Source: PALSA-1180 sp964624625
Lineage (GTDB): Bacteria; Oederibacteriota; Muellerivitia; Muellerivitales; Muellerivitaceae
Assembly: GCA_964624625.1 (NCBI GenBank)
Contig: CAZUXW010000032.1
Span: 1 to 31,730 of the forward strand
DNA length: 31,730 nucleotides
Reading direction: 5' to 3'
Position numbers and translations under genes: made by a program. The notes under the pieces were generated by a model. It had not been told where the DNA came from and searched no databases. It worked only from the letters and a program-made list of their open reading frames with translations. This document shows positions 24,701 to 31,730 of this stretch, piece by piece. Positions within the stretch are counted from its first letter, which is position 1; the number at the start of each line of letters is the position of its first letter.

Positions 24701-25287
24701 GTGGGAGTCGCCGTGAGGGGAATGGTGGGAGAGGCTTGGGGGGTAGAGCCGCCTCCGCAAAAGGACTGGTCGAAATCACAAGTGGAGGTGACGGCCAAAT
24801 TGACATCCCCCGTATCCGTGAGGGGGGTTCCCAAGGTCACATCGGGCTGGACGGGACAATTCGAGTAACCGTAAATCGAGAAGGCGTTGCCTTTGCCGAA
24901 CAGGCAGGAACCGGTGCCGGTCGTCAAGTTCGTTCCGGCGAGGGTCACTCCCTGCCCCGAGGCGTCGTAGATGCCCACCACGTAATAGTTGGAACCGGGA
25001 GGAACAACGAACCGGAAGGTAAATCCGCTCTGCAGGGGAAGGCTCAGGGCAACGGGAGTCGATCCATTTCCATTAAACAGGGCCGCGTAAAGGTCATGGC
25101 CCCCCGGCAAGGTCGTGCTGATGTTTCCGCCGATGGTGATGGCGGCGCCGGGAGTCGGGGTGGCGGGAAACATTCCATAGGCTTGGCTTGCGTTAAGGGT
25201 GATGTTGAGGAATAGGAAGGCGAGGAGGGTTAAAGCGGCTTGGTAGGTTTTGGATAAGGGCTGAAACAAATTTTTTCCTGTCGTCAA
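21739..25287 (-). CDS. Large secreted multidomain protein with A-B-B-A domain order, Thr-Pro linkers and C-terminal sorting-type domain
   Basis: 1182 codons. A hydrophobic signal segment lies at about 15-35 (AALTLLAFLFLNITLNASQA). Domain A1 (about 51-180) and A2 (718-849) are homologous: each has LYA-V/A-LF, YY-V/L-VGIYD-x-SGQGVT, CL-x-G-x-GN-x-F and PDVTLGTP, and ends CDF-x(4)-CGGG. Domains B1 (about 208-390) and B2 (455-646) are also homologous, with a DNFEDG/ADFESG start, strand-rich LTFWFKAS/LSFYVKAN and WVDQVCL-type end; this resembles CBM11-like jelly rolls, so glycan binding is plausible. Thr-Pro linkers separate them, the longest at 850-1062. The last ~95 residues are a FlgD/T9SS-like domain (VPNISTNG, SLFSITGDLVY, VASGIYLYVLQ, end KKTGKVVVLH). 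The frame opens with TTG at 25287 without a ribosome-binding site; TTG at 25269, after AGGAAAAAA, is a good alternative. A sigma70-like promoter lies upstream. Confidence 0.85.
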   Translation of the reverse strand: MTTGKNLFQPLSKTYQAALTLLAFLFLNITLNASQAYGMFPATPTPGAAITIGGNISTTLPGGHDLYAALFNGNGSTPVALSLPLQSGFTFRFVVPPGSNYYVVGIYDASGQGVTLAGTNLTTGTGSCLFGKGNAFSIYGYSNCPVQPDVTLGTPLTDTGDVNLAVTSTCDFDQSFCGGGSTPQASPTIPLTATPTPSGPTATPTPGNSCVLSDNFEDGTLTNNLGGNWFGFAFSGSGLAVMNDGTSGANGTNRSVLTEGVLANGSDGIGLGANLNPAGTAVDASGLQTLTFWFKASQTGGYRLNLSNPIIIAGDFDNYGFSFNVSQPGTWQYVTVPVGSLSRENWGSMPNPPSLAQALTQITSLVWQTESVPAGAVTISVDELCVQAAGAVSTTPTPQPSTTQAVTPITPTSTFTPAGPTSTNTPAPPTATNTPVNTALPTNTPLNTPGLTPSPCFMLADFESGLAVNAYNGGWSTYTWDNTAGSGNSGASPLVVDNVGANGSSRSLEASGFYLLPNGQSGFGFYTPLGNGGNDLSNLTQLSFYVKANQAFSLRVSLTYNPILAINGGNGDQYGYNFPYSGGNWIPVTIPVNALTRGGWGTPPDSITLNQVLANVGAIDWAATGGQAVSSVSPLTIWVDQVCLSGGPFAATPGISPTTTPITTSPTVTNTPASTITTTPTPAATSTNTPPPTVAPTLTNTPTALNTLTPTATPGPPFVISGTINTTLGGNNLYAVLFTASGQNSTPVNLSSPLSNGASFVFFVPSGVSYYLVGIYDGSGQGVTVINQNLETGNGTCLMGIGNSFKLYGSNSCPAQPDVTLGTPITTTASADLSIITACDFNASNCGGGTATLTPTKTPMNTKTPTNTPTGTLPPSNTPTNTKTPTNTKTPTNTGTPTDTGTPTNTKTPTSTKTPTSTKTPTDTPTPADTNTPTDTKTATNTKTATPTKTATNTKTATNTFTPTDTPTPTDTKTATATKTATSTKTPTSTKTPTPTKTPTNTFTITSTPTVTNTKTPTPTKTPTNTKTPTPTKTGTPTSTDTPTWTPNITQTGTMTFTPTLDPSGGSGNGSDYLSLHGVSSGQSGLAVDGVKAVPNISTNGTPIHFEMNLGSGAKVELSLFSITGDLVYHSTSNQRAGVSRILWSLGNLSGNQVASGIYLYVLQASNGAESIKKTGKVVVLH
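22102..22740 (-). repeat. Thr-Pro-rich tandem repeat tract (coding)
   Basis: Encodes about 213 residues made of TPTxT and TxTKTP units (for example TNTKTPTNTKTPTNT), inside the 1182-codon gene. The tract is low-complexity on the DNA level too, with variable third bases, so it is maintained as protein rather than as exact DNA repeats. Probably an extended, possibly glycosylated stalk before the C-terminal domain. Confidence 0.9.
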
Positions 25288-25344
25288 ACCGGCAAGGGAT
25301 AGGTAGGCGTGGAATAAGGTAAAGGATAAACCTAAATTTGAGGC

Positions 25345-25372
25345 ATTTTAGCCATGGGTTAAACGATGTCAA
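25345..25372 (-). promoter_or_regulatory. Sigma70-type promoter of the 1182-codon secreted protein
   Basis: On the - strand TTGACA (25372-25367), a 16-base spacer, and TAAAAT (25350-25345). This is a perfect -35 and a 5/6 -10 in an AT-rich intergenic stretch. The transcript start would be near 25338, giving a leader of about 50-70 bases. Confidence 0.72.
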
Positions 25373-25455
25373 CTTTATTATGTTAAATTTACGAAAACAG
25401 TTAAAAGCCGAAAGATTGAGGGCATTTTGTGTTTTTTAAGGAAAGGATGAGGAAT

Positions 25456-28400
25456 TTAGTGGATGACCAGGACTTTACCCGTTTTCTTCAAGACCTCTTC
25501 CCCCTTGGAAACTTGCAGTAAGTATATATAGATGCCACTGGCAACTTGGTTTCCCGATTGGTTTTGGAGGGTCCAAGGGATCCTTTGGATACCGGTGCTT
25601 TCCGAGGCCTCGGTCCGGTAGACCAATTCACCCGTGATGGTATAGAGGGATAACTCGATCCTTGCCTGCCCCTCGAGATTTATTTCAAATTGGATAGCAG
25701 CCCCATTGGTGGAAATATTGGGAACGGCTTTGGCCTTGAGGATCGTCAACCCGGAAGGTTGATGAACCTCGGTCGGGGTGATCGTCGGTTCCTGCCCTTC
25801 CAATGCCAGCGCGGGTTTGGCGCCGCCCAGGGGGGTCTTGGTCGGAGTCACTGTCGGCGTTCTAGTCGGCGTTTTGGTCGGGGTCCTGGTGGGTGTCGGT
25901 GTGGGCGTGCGGGTGGCGGTCAGGGTGAAGGTGCGGGTTCCCATCGGCGTTTTCGTCGGTGTTTTGGTCGCCGTGTTGGAAGGCGTCCCTGTCGGCGTCT
26001 TGGTGGGGGTGGCGGTCGGAGTCCTCGTCGCGGTCAAGGTAAAGGTCCTGGTTCCCGTCGGTGACTTGGTCAAGGTCGGCGAGTTGGTAGCTGTCCTTGT
26101 CGGAGTGTTGGACGGGCTATTGGTCGGTGTTCTAGTGGCGGTGTTGGTGGGCGTATTGGCCGTGGGTGTTTTGGTGGGCGTGTTGGTAGGAGTCAACGTC
26201 GGAGTGTTGGTCGTCGTATTCGAAGGTGTATTAATTGGAGTATTGGTAGGCGTATTGGTCGGGGTGTTCGTGGGGCTGTTGGTCGGAGTATTCGTCGGCG
26301 TGTTGGTCGAGCTGTTGGTAGGCGTGTTCGAGGCGGTTGCCGTCAAGGAATTTGTGGGAGTCAATGTTGGAGTATCCGTGGGCGTGTTGGACGGCGAATT
26401 TGTTGGGGTGTTCGTTGCTGTATTGGTAAAAGAATTCGTAACTGTCAAAGTTGGCGTGTCCGAGGGGGAATTGGTTGCTGTATCCGACGGCGAAGGAGTC
26501 GTAGTATCGCTCGGGCTATTGGAGGGCGTGGAGGAAGGAGTATCGCTGGGAGTCAAGGTCGGGGTATCACTGGGACTATTGGTGGCCGTCCAAGTGGGCG
26601 TCACCGTTGGCGTGTCGGACGGCGAATTGGTCGGGTTATCTGTGGCTGTGTTGGTGAAGGAATTCGTGGCCGTAGGCGTGGCTGTCGCCGGTTGTAGGCA
26701 GTAACCGGCGTCAATTGAAAATTTAAAGTAGGTGTTGTTGGTGGTGTAAGAAGGATACATCTGCGCGAAACTTCCTCCATTCCAATTATCCACCGAGAAA
26801 TACATCAGTCCCGGTTGGTTGCCGTCGCATCCGACTCCCGTGCCGCAAAGGCCATCCGTTTTCACCGCCAGCCAATAGCGCCCTGGGTTCAATAAAGTCG
26901 CCGGAATCGGCAATATATTCCATCCCGTCACCGCTTGCTGGGCGGAGGATTGAAGTACGAGGAGTCCCGGCAGGCCCGAACCGGGGCTGGACTCCGCGTA
27001 AACACCCACGTTAAGATTGGCGCCAGTAGTGGGATAAAAATAAACGCCCAATTGGGTGGCGGTGATGGCTTGGCTCAAATCGTAGGAGGATCCCATCATC
27101 GGCATCGGCTGGCCGCAAGGCCCCCCTCCCGCGACCTGCAAGCCGGGATGGCTTCCGCCGAAGGCCCCGCAATTGGTCGGGGTCGAAGTGGGGGTAAGGG
27201 TGATGGTTAGCGAAGGTGTTGGTGTCAAGACCGCCGTTCCTTGGGGAGTTATAGTTGGCGTGGGTGTAAATGACAGGGTTGAGCTTGCCGTAGTTGAAGG
27301 CGTGGCAGTCGGAGTCATGGACGCAATGGGTGAATTGGTGATAGATGGGGTCGTGGTGGGGGTAGCCAAGGTTCCGGGCAAACAGATGTTGTCCACATAC
27401 CAGCCCGCAAAACCGTTCACATAACCATCCACCGTGTTGAACTCAAAACGGAATGTGGCCGTTTGTCCCGCGTAAGCGGACAGGTTGACATTGACCTGAT
27501 ACCAGGATCCCGTGGAATTGGAAGATTGCCATAGTTGGGTCCAAGGCCCCGCCGATCCCGAAGCAGAGATATATACCTTACGAGTGTCGTAGAAGCTTCC
27601 GCCTTCCGTCTGTTCCCAACTCATGAAGGAAAGCGATCCGCCGCTTGAAACAACAAAACTAGGGCTGATGGCGTTTCCGCTGTTTACCGCCCCATTGTCG
27701 TAGGTACAGGTTGTATCCAATCCATACCAAAGGGCTTGGGGGCCCGCGAAAGACTTAAAGCAGGGGCCACCAGTGGAAACCATGTGCCAAAGGCCCGTGA
27801 AAGACCAGCCGCTCCAGCTGTTATCCGGGCATGCCACGGTTCCTGAGAAGGTGGGGGTTGACGTCACGAAAACGGTTTGTGTTCCGAACGGCGTATTGGT
27901 TACCGTCGGCGAAAGGGTGATGCTTGATGTAAAGGTTTTAGTGAATGTCTTTGTCGGGGTAGATGTAATTGTTGGGGTTGAAGAAGGAAAATTGGTAACG
28001 GCCGGAGTCAAAGTATTCACAAAACAACCTAAAGTGCCCGCCTGGTTTTGGTTTCCGTTGCCGTTTCCAATGCCTCCCAGGGCATAGACAGTTCCATTCA
28101 AGACACTGGAGGTTAAATAACCCTCCGCGTTCAACATCGGCGCCAGGGAAGACCATGTCCCCGAGGCAGGATCAAAAGTCTCAACAGAGCTTAAATAATT
28201 CCCCGCCCCAATCCCACCCAACACCACCAATTTGCCGTTGAGAACGACGGCCGAAAGAAAATCCGCGGCAATCGGAAGCGGAGTTTGGGTTGCCCAGGAA
28301 TCGGTGGCGGGATTATAAACTTCCACGGTATTTATGAAACTGTTTCCGTTATACCCTCCAATGGCATAGAGGAGGCCATTGATCACGCCCACCGCCAACC

Positions 28401-31365
28401 CATCCCGAGCCGAGGGCATGGAAGTCTTCGTGCTCCACGTGTTCGTAGCCGGGTTATAGGCTTCAACCACATTTGTCCAACTTGAAACGTTGGAAAATCC
28501 TCCCACCACGTAAAAAATTCCATTCACAAAAGCGCCTGCGGGATACATTCGGGACGTCGGCATGTGAGCCAACTCGTTCCAAACGTTCGTCGAGGGGTTA
28601 TAAACCTCCAAATTGTTCAATTTTCCGCCGCTTGAATAGCTCCCGCCTGCCGCGTAAAGAAGCCCGTTGTAAGCATCCATCGCAAACCCTTCCCGGTAAG
28701 TCGGCATCGTCGCCGCGGTCGTCCAAGAATCGCTCGATGGGTTGTAAACCTCAACCGTACCCACATCCCCGCCGTTCGCGGTCCCTCCTACCGCGTATAA
28801 AAGGCCGTTGATCACGGCCGAACCCAGGCCGTGCCGGCCCGTCGGCATAGGCGCCATATTGCCCCAAGATAAATTCAAGGCGGTTCCCGGACCGCACACA
28901 ACAAAGGTGGGTGTGGCGGTGGGGGTAAAAGTTATCGTTGGGGACAGGGTGGAAGTCATCGTCGGGGAAGGTGAAATAAATGGATTGAGAGTGGGCGTAT
29001 TCGTTGGCGTGAAGGTGAAGGTAGGAGTGTTCGTTGGGGAGGTTCCGATAAAATTATTCGCGTCAAATTTAGTGATGAACGAGTTCCACACCCCATTGTT
29101 GCCATTCTGAAAGGCTCCCGAAGTGGTGGGAAAGGAACTATAGGAGGAGTAGCCAGTGATATAGGCGCTCCCCGAGAGGTCGACCACGAAGCCGCTTGCG
29201 CGAACATAATCACTACCTATGTAGGTTGAATACAATAAATCCGAGAGTCCATTGCCTAAGGGGTTTATTGCGCTGAGGAAAACATTAGAAGTACATGAAC
29301 CACTGTAAAAGGATTGGTAGGCGCCGGAGGTCGTGGGAAAATTATAGGAGTAGGTATTACCCACCAAATAAACTTTTCCAGAAGGGCCTAACGCTATACC
29401 GGTAGCGTCATCCCCCCCGTTCGTACAAGAACCGCTTCCCCCAAGAAAAGTTGAATAAATTAAATCCGACGCGCCATTTCCATAAGGGGTGAGAATGGAA
29501 AGGTAGGCATTGGGAGCATGGTTACCCCCTCCCAAATAAGCAGATTGAATCGCTCCGCTCGTGGTTGGAAAATCCGACGAACAGGTCGAACCCGTAACAT
29601 AAACCTTGCCCGAGCCATCCACCGCGATACCGTTGCCATAATCTCCGTAATAATAGGTAAAAGAACCAACGATGCCACTCCCGCCTAGATAAGAGGAATA
29701 GAGCAGGTCCGCGGACCCTTGCCCACCCGGATGGAGGATACTTAAAAATCCATGAACCCCCGCGGGCAAGGATGTCTGAAAGGCCCCGCTAGTAGTGGGG
29801 AAATTGCCGGTATTCGCGTTACCCGTCACGTAAATATTGCCAATGCTGTTCACGGCTATACCGTTGCCCGCATCACCATAGGAACCAGAACTTCCCCCCA
29901 AAAATGTGGAATAGAGCAGATCGGCGTTTCCCTGCCCTCCCGGATGGATGACAGCCACAAAAGCGTTTCCGTTGCTGGTCGCCAGGACCTTTTGATAGGC
30001 CCCCGAGCTGGTGGGAAAGCTTGAGGAATTCGTGCTGCCGGTCACGAAAATATTTCCACCCAGAAGGGCGATCCCATTGCCCGAATCAAAATCATTTCCC
30101 CCGAGCAGGGTGGAATAAAGGATGGACGTTCCATCGGCGCTCAACTCCGCGACAAAACCGTTCCGGGTGTTGTTTCCGCCCTGCATGGTTTGATAGGCCC
30201 CGCTGGTCGTGGGAAAATTTGTCGAGGTCGCGAATCCGGTAACAAAGGCCTCCCCTGAAGGATCCACCGCGATGGCATTGGCCTCGTCCTGAATCGTGCT
30301 ATAGGTCTGATACCCAGTGCTCCCAGCTAAATAAGTGGAATAAATCAAGGCCGTACCCGTGGAATTCAACTTGGTAACAAAAGCGTTGTACCCCATTGAA
30401 CCACCGGTGAAATTATCACCCAGCGCCCCACCGGTCGTCGGAAAGTTGGGGGAACTGGTATAACCGGCGATATAGGCGCACCCGGCCGGATCCACGGCGA
30501 TTCCATTGGCTTGGTCCTGGGCTTCACCACCCAAATAGGTGGAATAATCCAGCGCCGGGTCAATGATGAGGGGTTTGGTCTTATCATAGTTTCCCGGCTC
30601 GAAACCAACTTCGTCCGTTCCATTAACCACATACTTGCCGGAAATGATGTTAGTAACTCCCCCGGCTTGCTGGTAAATTCTGGGAGCCTTGAACCGCAAT
30701 CCACGTTTCCCCATGGTCAACTGAAGGTTACCTTGGGCGTCAACGACCGCGCTGTCCGCCCCGCTATGTTGAAGGCGAATGACTTTCGGGTCCCCGCCCG
30801 GCTTCACCCGAAAATCGTACTCCATCTGGCCTTGTGTGCCGTAATACACCATATCGATGCCGGGATAAATTTCACGAACCGAAACTTTGGAATATTGGGG
30901 AATACGGGTGTGCCATTGGGACGGGTCTTTTCCGATAAAGTAATTGCTGATTCCCGGCAATGGTTCTTCGGTCTCAAAAAGCGGATTGGACCCTGTCCCT
31001 TTTAAAGCCAGATGCAACAGCGTAGGAGGCTTATCGCCTTGAACCGCATGGCTGGAATTTTTGGATCGAGGAGATTTACCGGCGTTCGCAAGGGGTTGTT
31101 CATCGGAATTTTTCAAAACCAAAAGCGCTTCCCGGGAGGTGATAAAAAGAGTGTAGCCGTTCCCCCGGGATATGAATTTAACCCGGGAATCAGCTTGGCC
31201 TAAGTTAGGTTCAAAAGCCAAGGGTAATTTCGCGTATTGGGAATTGACATTAAGGTGCAGGTTGGATAATGAGGGCTTTCGGGCGGACTTGGCAGGGCCC
31301 AAGCCAAATAAAACAGGAAGGAAAATAACCAATAAAAGGAAAAAGATTCCTATGCGCCGAACCAT
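25456..31365 (-). CDS. Giant secreted mosaic protein: DUF7948, SBBP propeller, Kelch propeller, MAM-like and unknown domains, Thr-Pro stalk, sorting-type C-terminus
   Basis: 1969 aa from ATG 31365. Signal peptide VRRIGIFFLLLVIFLPVLFG. Residues about 40-265: DUF7948-type domain (FEPNLGQADSRVKFISRGNG, HTRIPQYSKVSVREIYPGID). About 270-765: seven SBBP repeats (YSTYLGG ... GIAVD-x-x-G-x-x-Y-V-T-G ... NFPTTSGA). About 830-1115: six Kelch repeats (INGLLYAVGG, VEVYNPSSDSW and variants). About 1180-1330: MAM/immune-inhibitor-A-like jelly roll (WYVDNICL at the end). About 1398-1556: Cys-containing beta domain of no known family (LGVYFYPTT, NPGRYWLAVKTDG). About 1560-1845: Thr-Pro stalk. About 1876-1969: FlgD/T9SS-like domain ending KKTGKVLVIH. 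All beta, all extracellular. An adhesin or surface scaffold is likely; no catalytic motif is seen. Upstream TTG at 31392 has no ribosome-binding site; ATG 31365 has GAAGGG four bases away. Confidence 0.88.
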   Translation of the reverse strand: MVRRIGIFFLLLVIFLPVLFGLGPAKSARKPSLSNLHLNVNSQYAKLPLAFEPNLGQADSRVKFISRGNGYTLFITSREALLVLKNSDEQPLANAGKSPRSKNSSHAVQGDKPPTLLHLALKGTGSNPLFETEEPLPGISNYFIGKDPSQWHTRIPQYSKVSVREIYPGIDMVYYGTQGQMEYDFRVKPGGDPKVIRLQHSGADSAVVDAQGNLQLTMGKRGLRFKAPRIYQQAGGVTNIISGKYVVNGTDEVGFEPGNYDKTKPLIIDPALDYSTYLGGEAQDQANGIAVDPAGCAYIAGYTSSPNFPTTGGALGDNFTGGSMGYNAFVTKLNSTGTALIYSTYLAGSTGYQTYSTIQDEANAIAVDPSGEAFVTGFATSTNFPTTSGAYQTMQGGNNTRNGFVAELSADGTSILYSTLLGGNDFDSGNGIALLGGNIFVTGSTNSSSFPTSSGAYQKVLATSNGNAFVAVIHPGGQGNADLLYSTFLGGSSGSYGDAGNGIAVNSIGNIYVTGNANTGNFPTTSGAFQTSLPAGVHGFLSILHPGGQGSADLLYSSYLGGSGIVGSFTYYYGDYGNGIAVDGSGKVYVTGSTCSSDFPTTSGAIQSAYLGGGNHAPNAYLSILTPYGNGASDLIYSTFLGGSGSCTNGGDDATGIALGPSGKVYLVGNTYSYNFPTTSGAYQSFYSGSCTSNVFLSAINPLGNGLSDLLYSTYIGSDYVRASGFVVDLSGSAYITGYSSYSSFPTTSGAFQNGNNGVWNSFITKFDANNFIGTSPTNTPTFTFTPTNTPTLNPFISPSPTMTSTLSPTITFTPTATPTFVVCGPGTALNLSWGNMAPMPTGRHGLGSAVINGLLYAVGGTANGGDVGTVEVYNPSSDSWTTAATMPTYREGFAMDAYNGLLYAAGGSYSSGGKLNNLEVYNPSTNVWNELAHMPTSRMYPAGAFVNGIFYVVGGFSNVSSWTNVVEAYNPATNTWSTKTSMPSARDGLAVGVINGLLYAIGGYNGNSFINTVEVYNPATDSWATQTPLPIAADFLSAVVLNGKLVVLGGIGAGNYLSSVETFDPASGTWSSLAPMLNAEGYLTSSVLNGTVYALGGIGNGNGNQNQAGTLGCFVNTLTPAVTNFPSSTPTITSTPTKTFTKTFTSSITLSPTVTNTPFGTQTVFVTSTPTFSGTVACPDNSWSGWSFTGLWHMVSTGGPCFKSFAGPQALWYGLDTTCTYDNGAVNSGNAISPSFVVSSGGSLSFMSWEQTEGGSFYDTRKVYISASGSAGPWTQLWQSSNSTGSWYQVNVNLSAYAGQTATFRFEFNTVDGYVNGFAGWYVDNICLPGTLATPTTTPSITNSPIASMTPTATPSTTASSTLSFTPTPTITPQGTAVLTPTPSLTITLTPTSTPTNCGAFGGSHPGLQVAGGGPCGQPMPMMGSSYDLSQAITATQLGVYFYPTTGANLNVGVYAESSPGSGLPGLLVLQSSAQQAVTGWNILPIPATLLNPGRYWLAVKTDGLCGTGVGCDGNQPGLMYFSVDNWNGGSFAQMYPSYTTNNTYFKFSIDAGYCLQPATATPTATNSFTNTATDNPTNSPSDTPTVTPTWTATNSPSDTPTLTPSDTPSSTPSNSPSDTTTPSPSDTATNSPSDTPTLTVTNSFTNTATNTPTNSPSNTPTDTPTLTPTNSLTATASNTPTNSSTNTPTNTPTNSPTNTPTNTPTNTPINTPSNTTTNTPTLTPTNTPTKTPTANTPTNTATRTPTNSPSNTPTRTATNSPTLTKSPTGTRTFTLTATRTPTATPTKTPTGTPSNTATKTPTKTPMGTRTFTLTATRTPTPTPTRTPTKTPTRTPTVTPTKTPLGGAKPALALEGQEPTITPTEVHQPSGLTILKAKAVPNISTNGAAIQFEINLEGQARIELSLYTITGELVYRTEASESTGIQRIPWTLQNQSGNQVASGIYIYLLQVSKGEEVLKKTGKVLVIH
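25831..26691 (-). repeat. Thr-Pro-rich tandem repeat tract (coding)
   Basis: Encodes about 287 residues of NSPSDTPTLTPS-like units that grade into TNTPTNTPTN and then RTPT/KTPT units toward the C-terminal domain. A longer block, GTRTFTLTATRTPT, occurs twice 38 residues apart (near 26020-26060 and 25905-25945), a recent internal duplication. Only Thr, Pro, Ser, Asn, Asp, Lys and Arg are common. Confidence 0.9.
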
Positions 31366-31426
31366 AAAACCCTTCGTCACAGAAATATTCAAAACGAAAA
31401 TTAAAAATTAAAATTTAATTGAGTGT

Positions 31427-31454
31427 ATTTTACTTCAACGTTGGGAATTGTCAT
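31427..31454 (-). promoter_or_regulatory. Sigma70-type promoter of the giant mosaic protein
   Basis: On the - strand ATGACA (31454-31449), a 16-base spacer, and TAAAAT (31432-31427), in AT-rich DNA. Same spacer and same -10 hexamer as the promoter at 25345-25372. The start would fall near 31420, about 55 bases before the ATG at 31365. Confidence 0.55.
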
Positions 31455-31532
31455 TTTAATTAAAAGTAAATTCAGCTTGCCATTAACAGTAAAAGTCATT
31501 TTTTTGTCACCCGTAAGATTTGCTTTTAAAAA

Positions 31533-31730
31533 TTAAATGGATTTTAACGGATCCCTCGTCCCCGCTTCCTTAAAGCCCTTCTCCCTGAGGAGGCAGGAGT
31601 CACACCGTCCGCAGGCGCGGCCATTGGGTTTGGGGTCGTAACAGGAGTGGGTCAGGCCATAGTTGATCTTGAGCTTCAAACCGGCCCGGATGATCTGTGC
31701 CTTGGACATGCGGATGAGGGGCGTGTGGAT
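31533..31730 (-). CDS. queC: 7-cyano-7-deazaguanine synthase QueC, C-terminal part (runs off the window)
   Basis: The last 65 codons of a gene whose start lies beyond the window. The peptide begins IHTPLIRMSKAQIIRAGLKL, continues NYGLTHSCYDPKPNGRACG and RCDSCLLREKGFKEAG, and ends at TAA 31533-31535. The four cysteines (HSC ... ACGRCDSC) are the zinc site of QueC, which makes preQ0 from 7-carboxy-7-deazaguanine with ammonia and ATP, in the cytoplasmic queuosine/7-deazaguanine pathway. The frame is too short to be listed by simple ORF searches because it is cut by the window edge. Downstream (31455-31532) I see no clear terminator before the promoter of the giant gene. Confidence 0.93.
   Translation of the reverse strand: MHTPLIRMSKAQIIRAGLKLKINYGLTHSCYDPKPNGRACGRCDSCLLREKGFKEAGTRDPLKSI

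Noticed and set aside
25778..26704. 308-codon + strand frame (VGVLVGVLV pattern) opposite the second Thr-Pro tract
   Set aside because: Same reason: a low-complexity shadow of the - strand repeat, with no ribosome-binding site or domain.

Overview
The window is bacterial and probably Gram-negative, most likely from an uncultured lineage (metagenome-style assembly; it contains a 100-N scaffold gap). The evidence for an outer membrane is an O-antigen-type polysaccharide locus and a protein ending in an outer-membrane-like beta-barrel. Thr-Pro tandem linkers and a T9SS/FlgD-like C-terminal domain on two giant secreted proteins recall FCB-group and related candidate phyla, but the sequence alone does not fix the taxon.

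Bases 1-18210 are a surface polysaccharide locus, nearly all on the + strand and tightly packed, with many 1-11 nt overlaps. In order: a CysQ-type PAP phosphatase, a DegT/DnrJ/EryC1 sugar aminotransferase, a hexapeptide acyltransferase, a Wzx-type flippase, a GT2, a second flippase, a PAPS-dependent sulfotransferase, a GT4, a GT2, a Wzy/WaaL-type membrane protein, two GT4s, an inverted AT-rich GT-C-like membrane protein, another GT4, an acyltransferase-3 protein and a DUF218 protein. Together they could make an amino-sugar-containing, acylated and probably sulfated glycan. The sulfotransferase would release PAP and CysQ would remove it.

Bases 18190-19000 are a junk/junction region: tandem hairpin repeats, then a scaffold gap flanked by the same 55 bp on both sides (probably an unmerged assembly overlap), then a toxin-antitoxin pair on the - strand. 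Its ParE/RelE-type toxin is broken by an in-frame TAG and a one-base frameshift. Next come a small His-rich secreted protein (+) and a small charged protein (-), converging on a GC-rich hairpin.

Bases 20007-31365 (- strand) encode three exported proteins: a beta-helix/beta-barrel fusion, a 1182-codon protein with an A-B-B-A domain order, and a ~1969-residue mosaic (DUF7948, SBBP propeller, Kelch propeller, MAM-like domain, unknown domain). The last two share Thr-Pro linkers, a near-identical C-terminal domain ending KKTGKVxVxH, and similar promoters (xTGACA-N16-TAAAAT). The window ends in the 3' part of queC (-). I saw no rRNA, tRNA or CRISPR.
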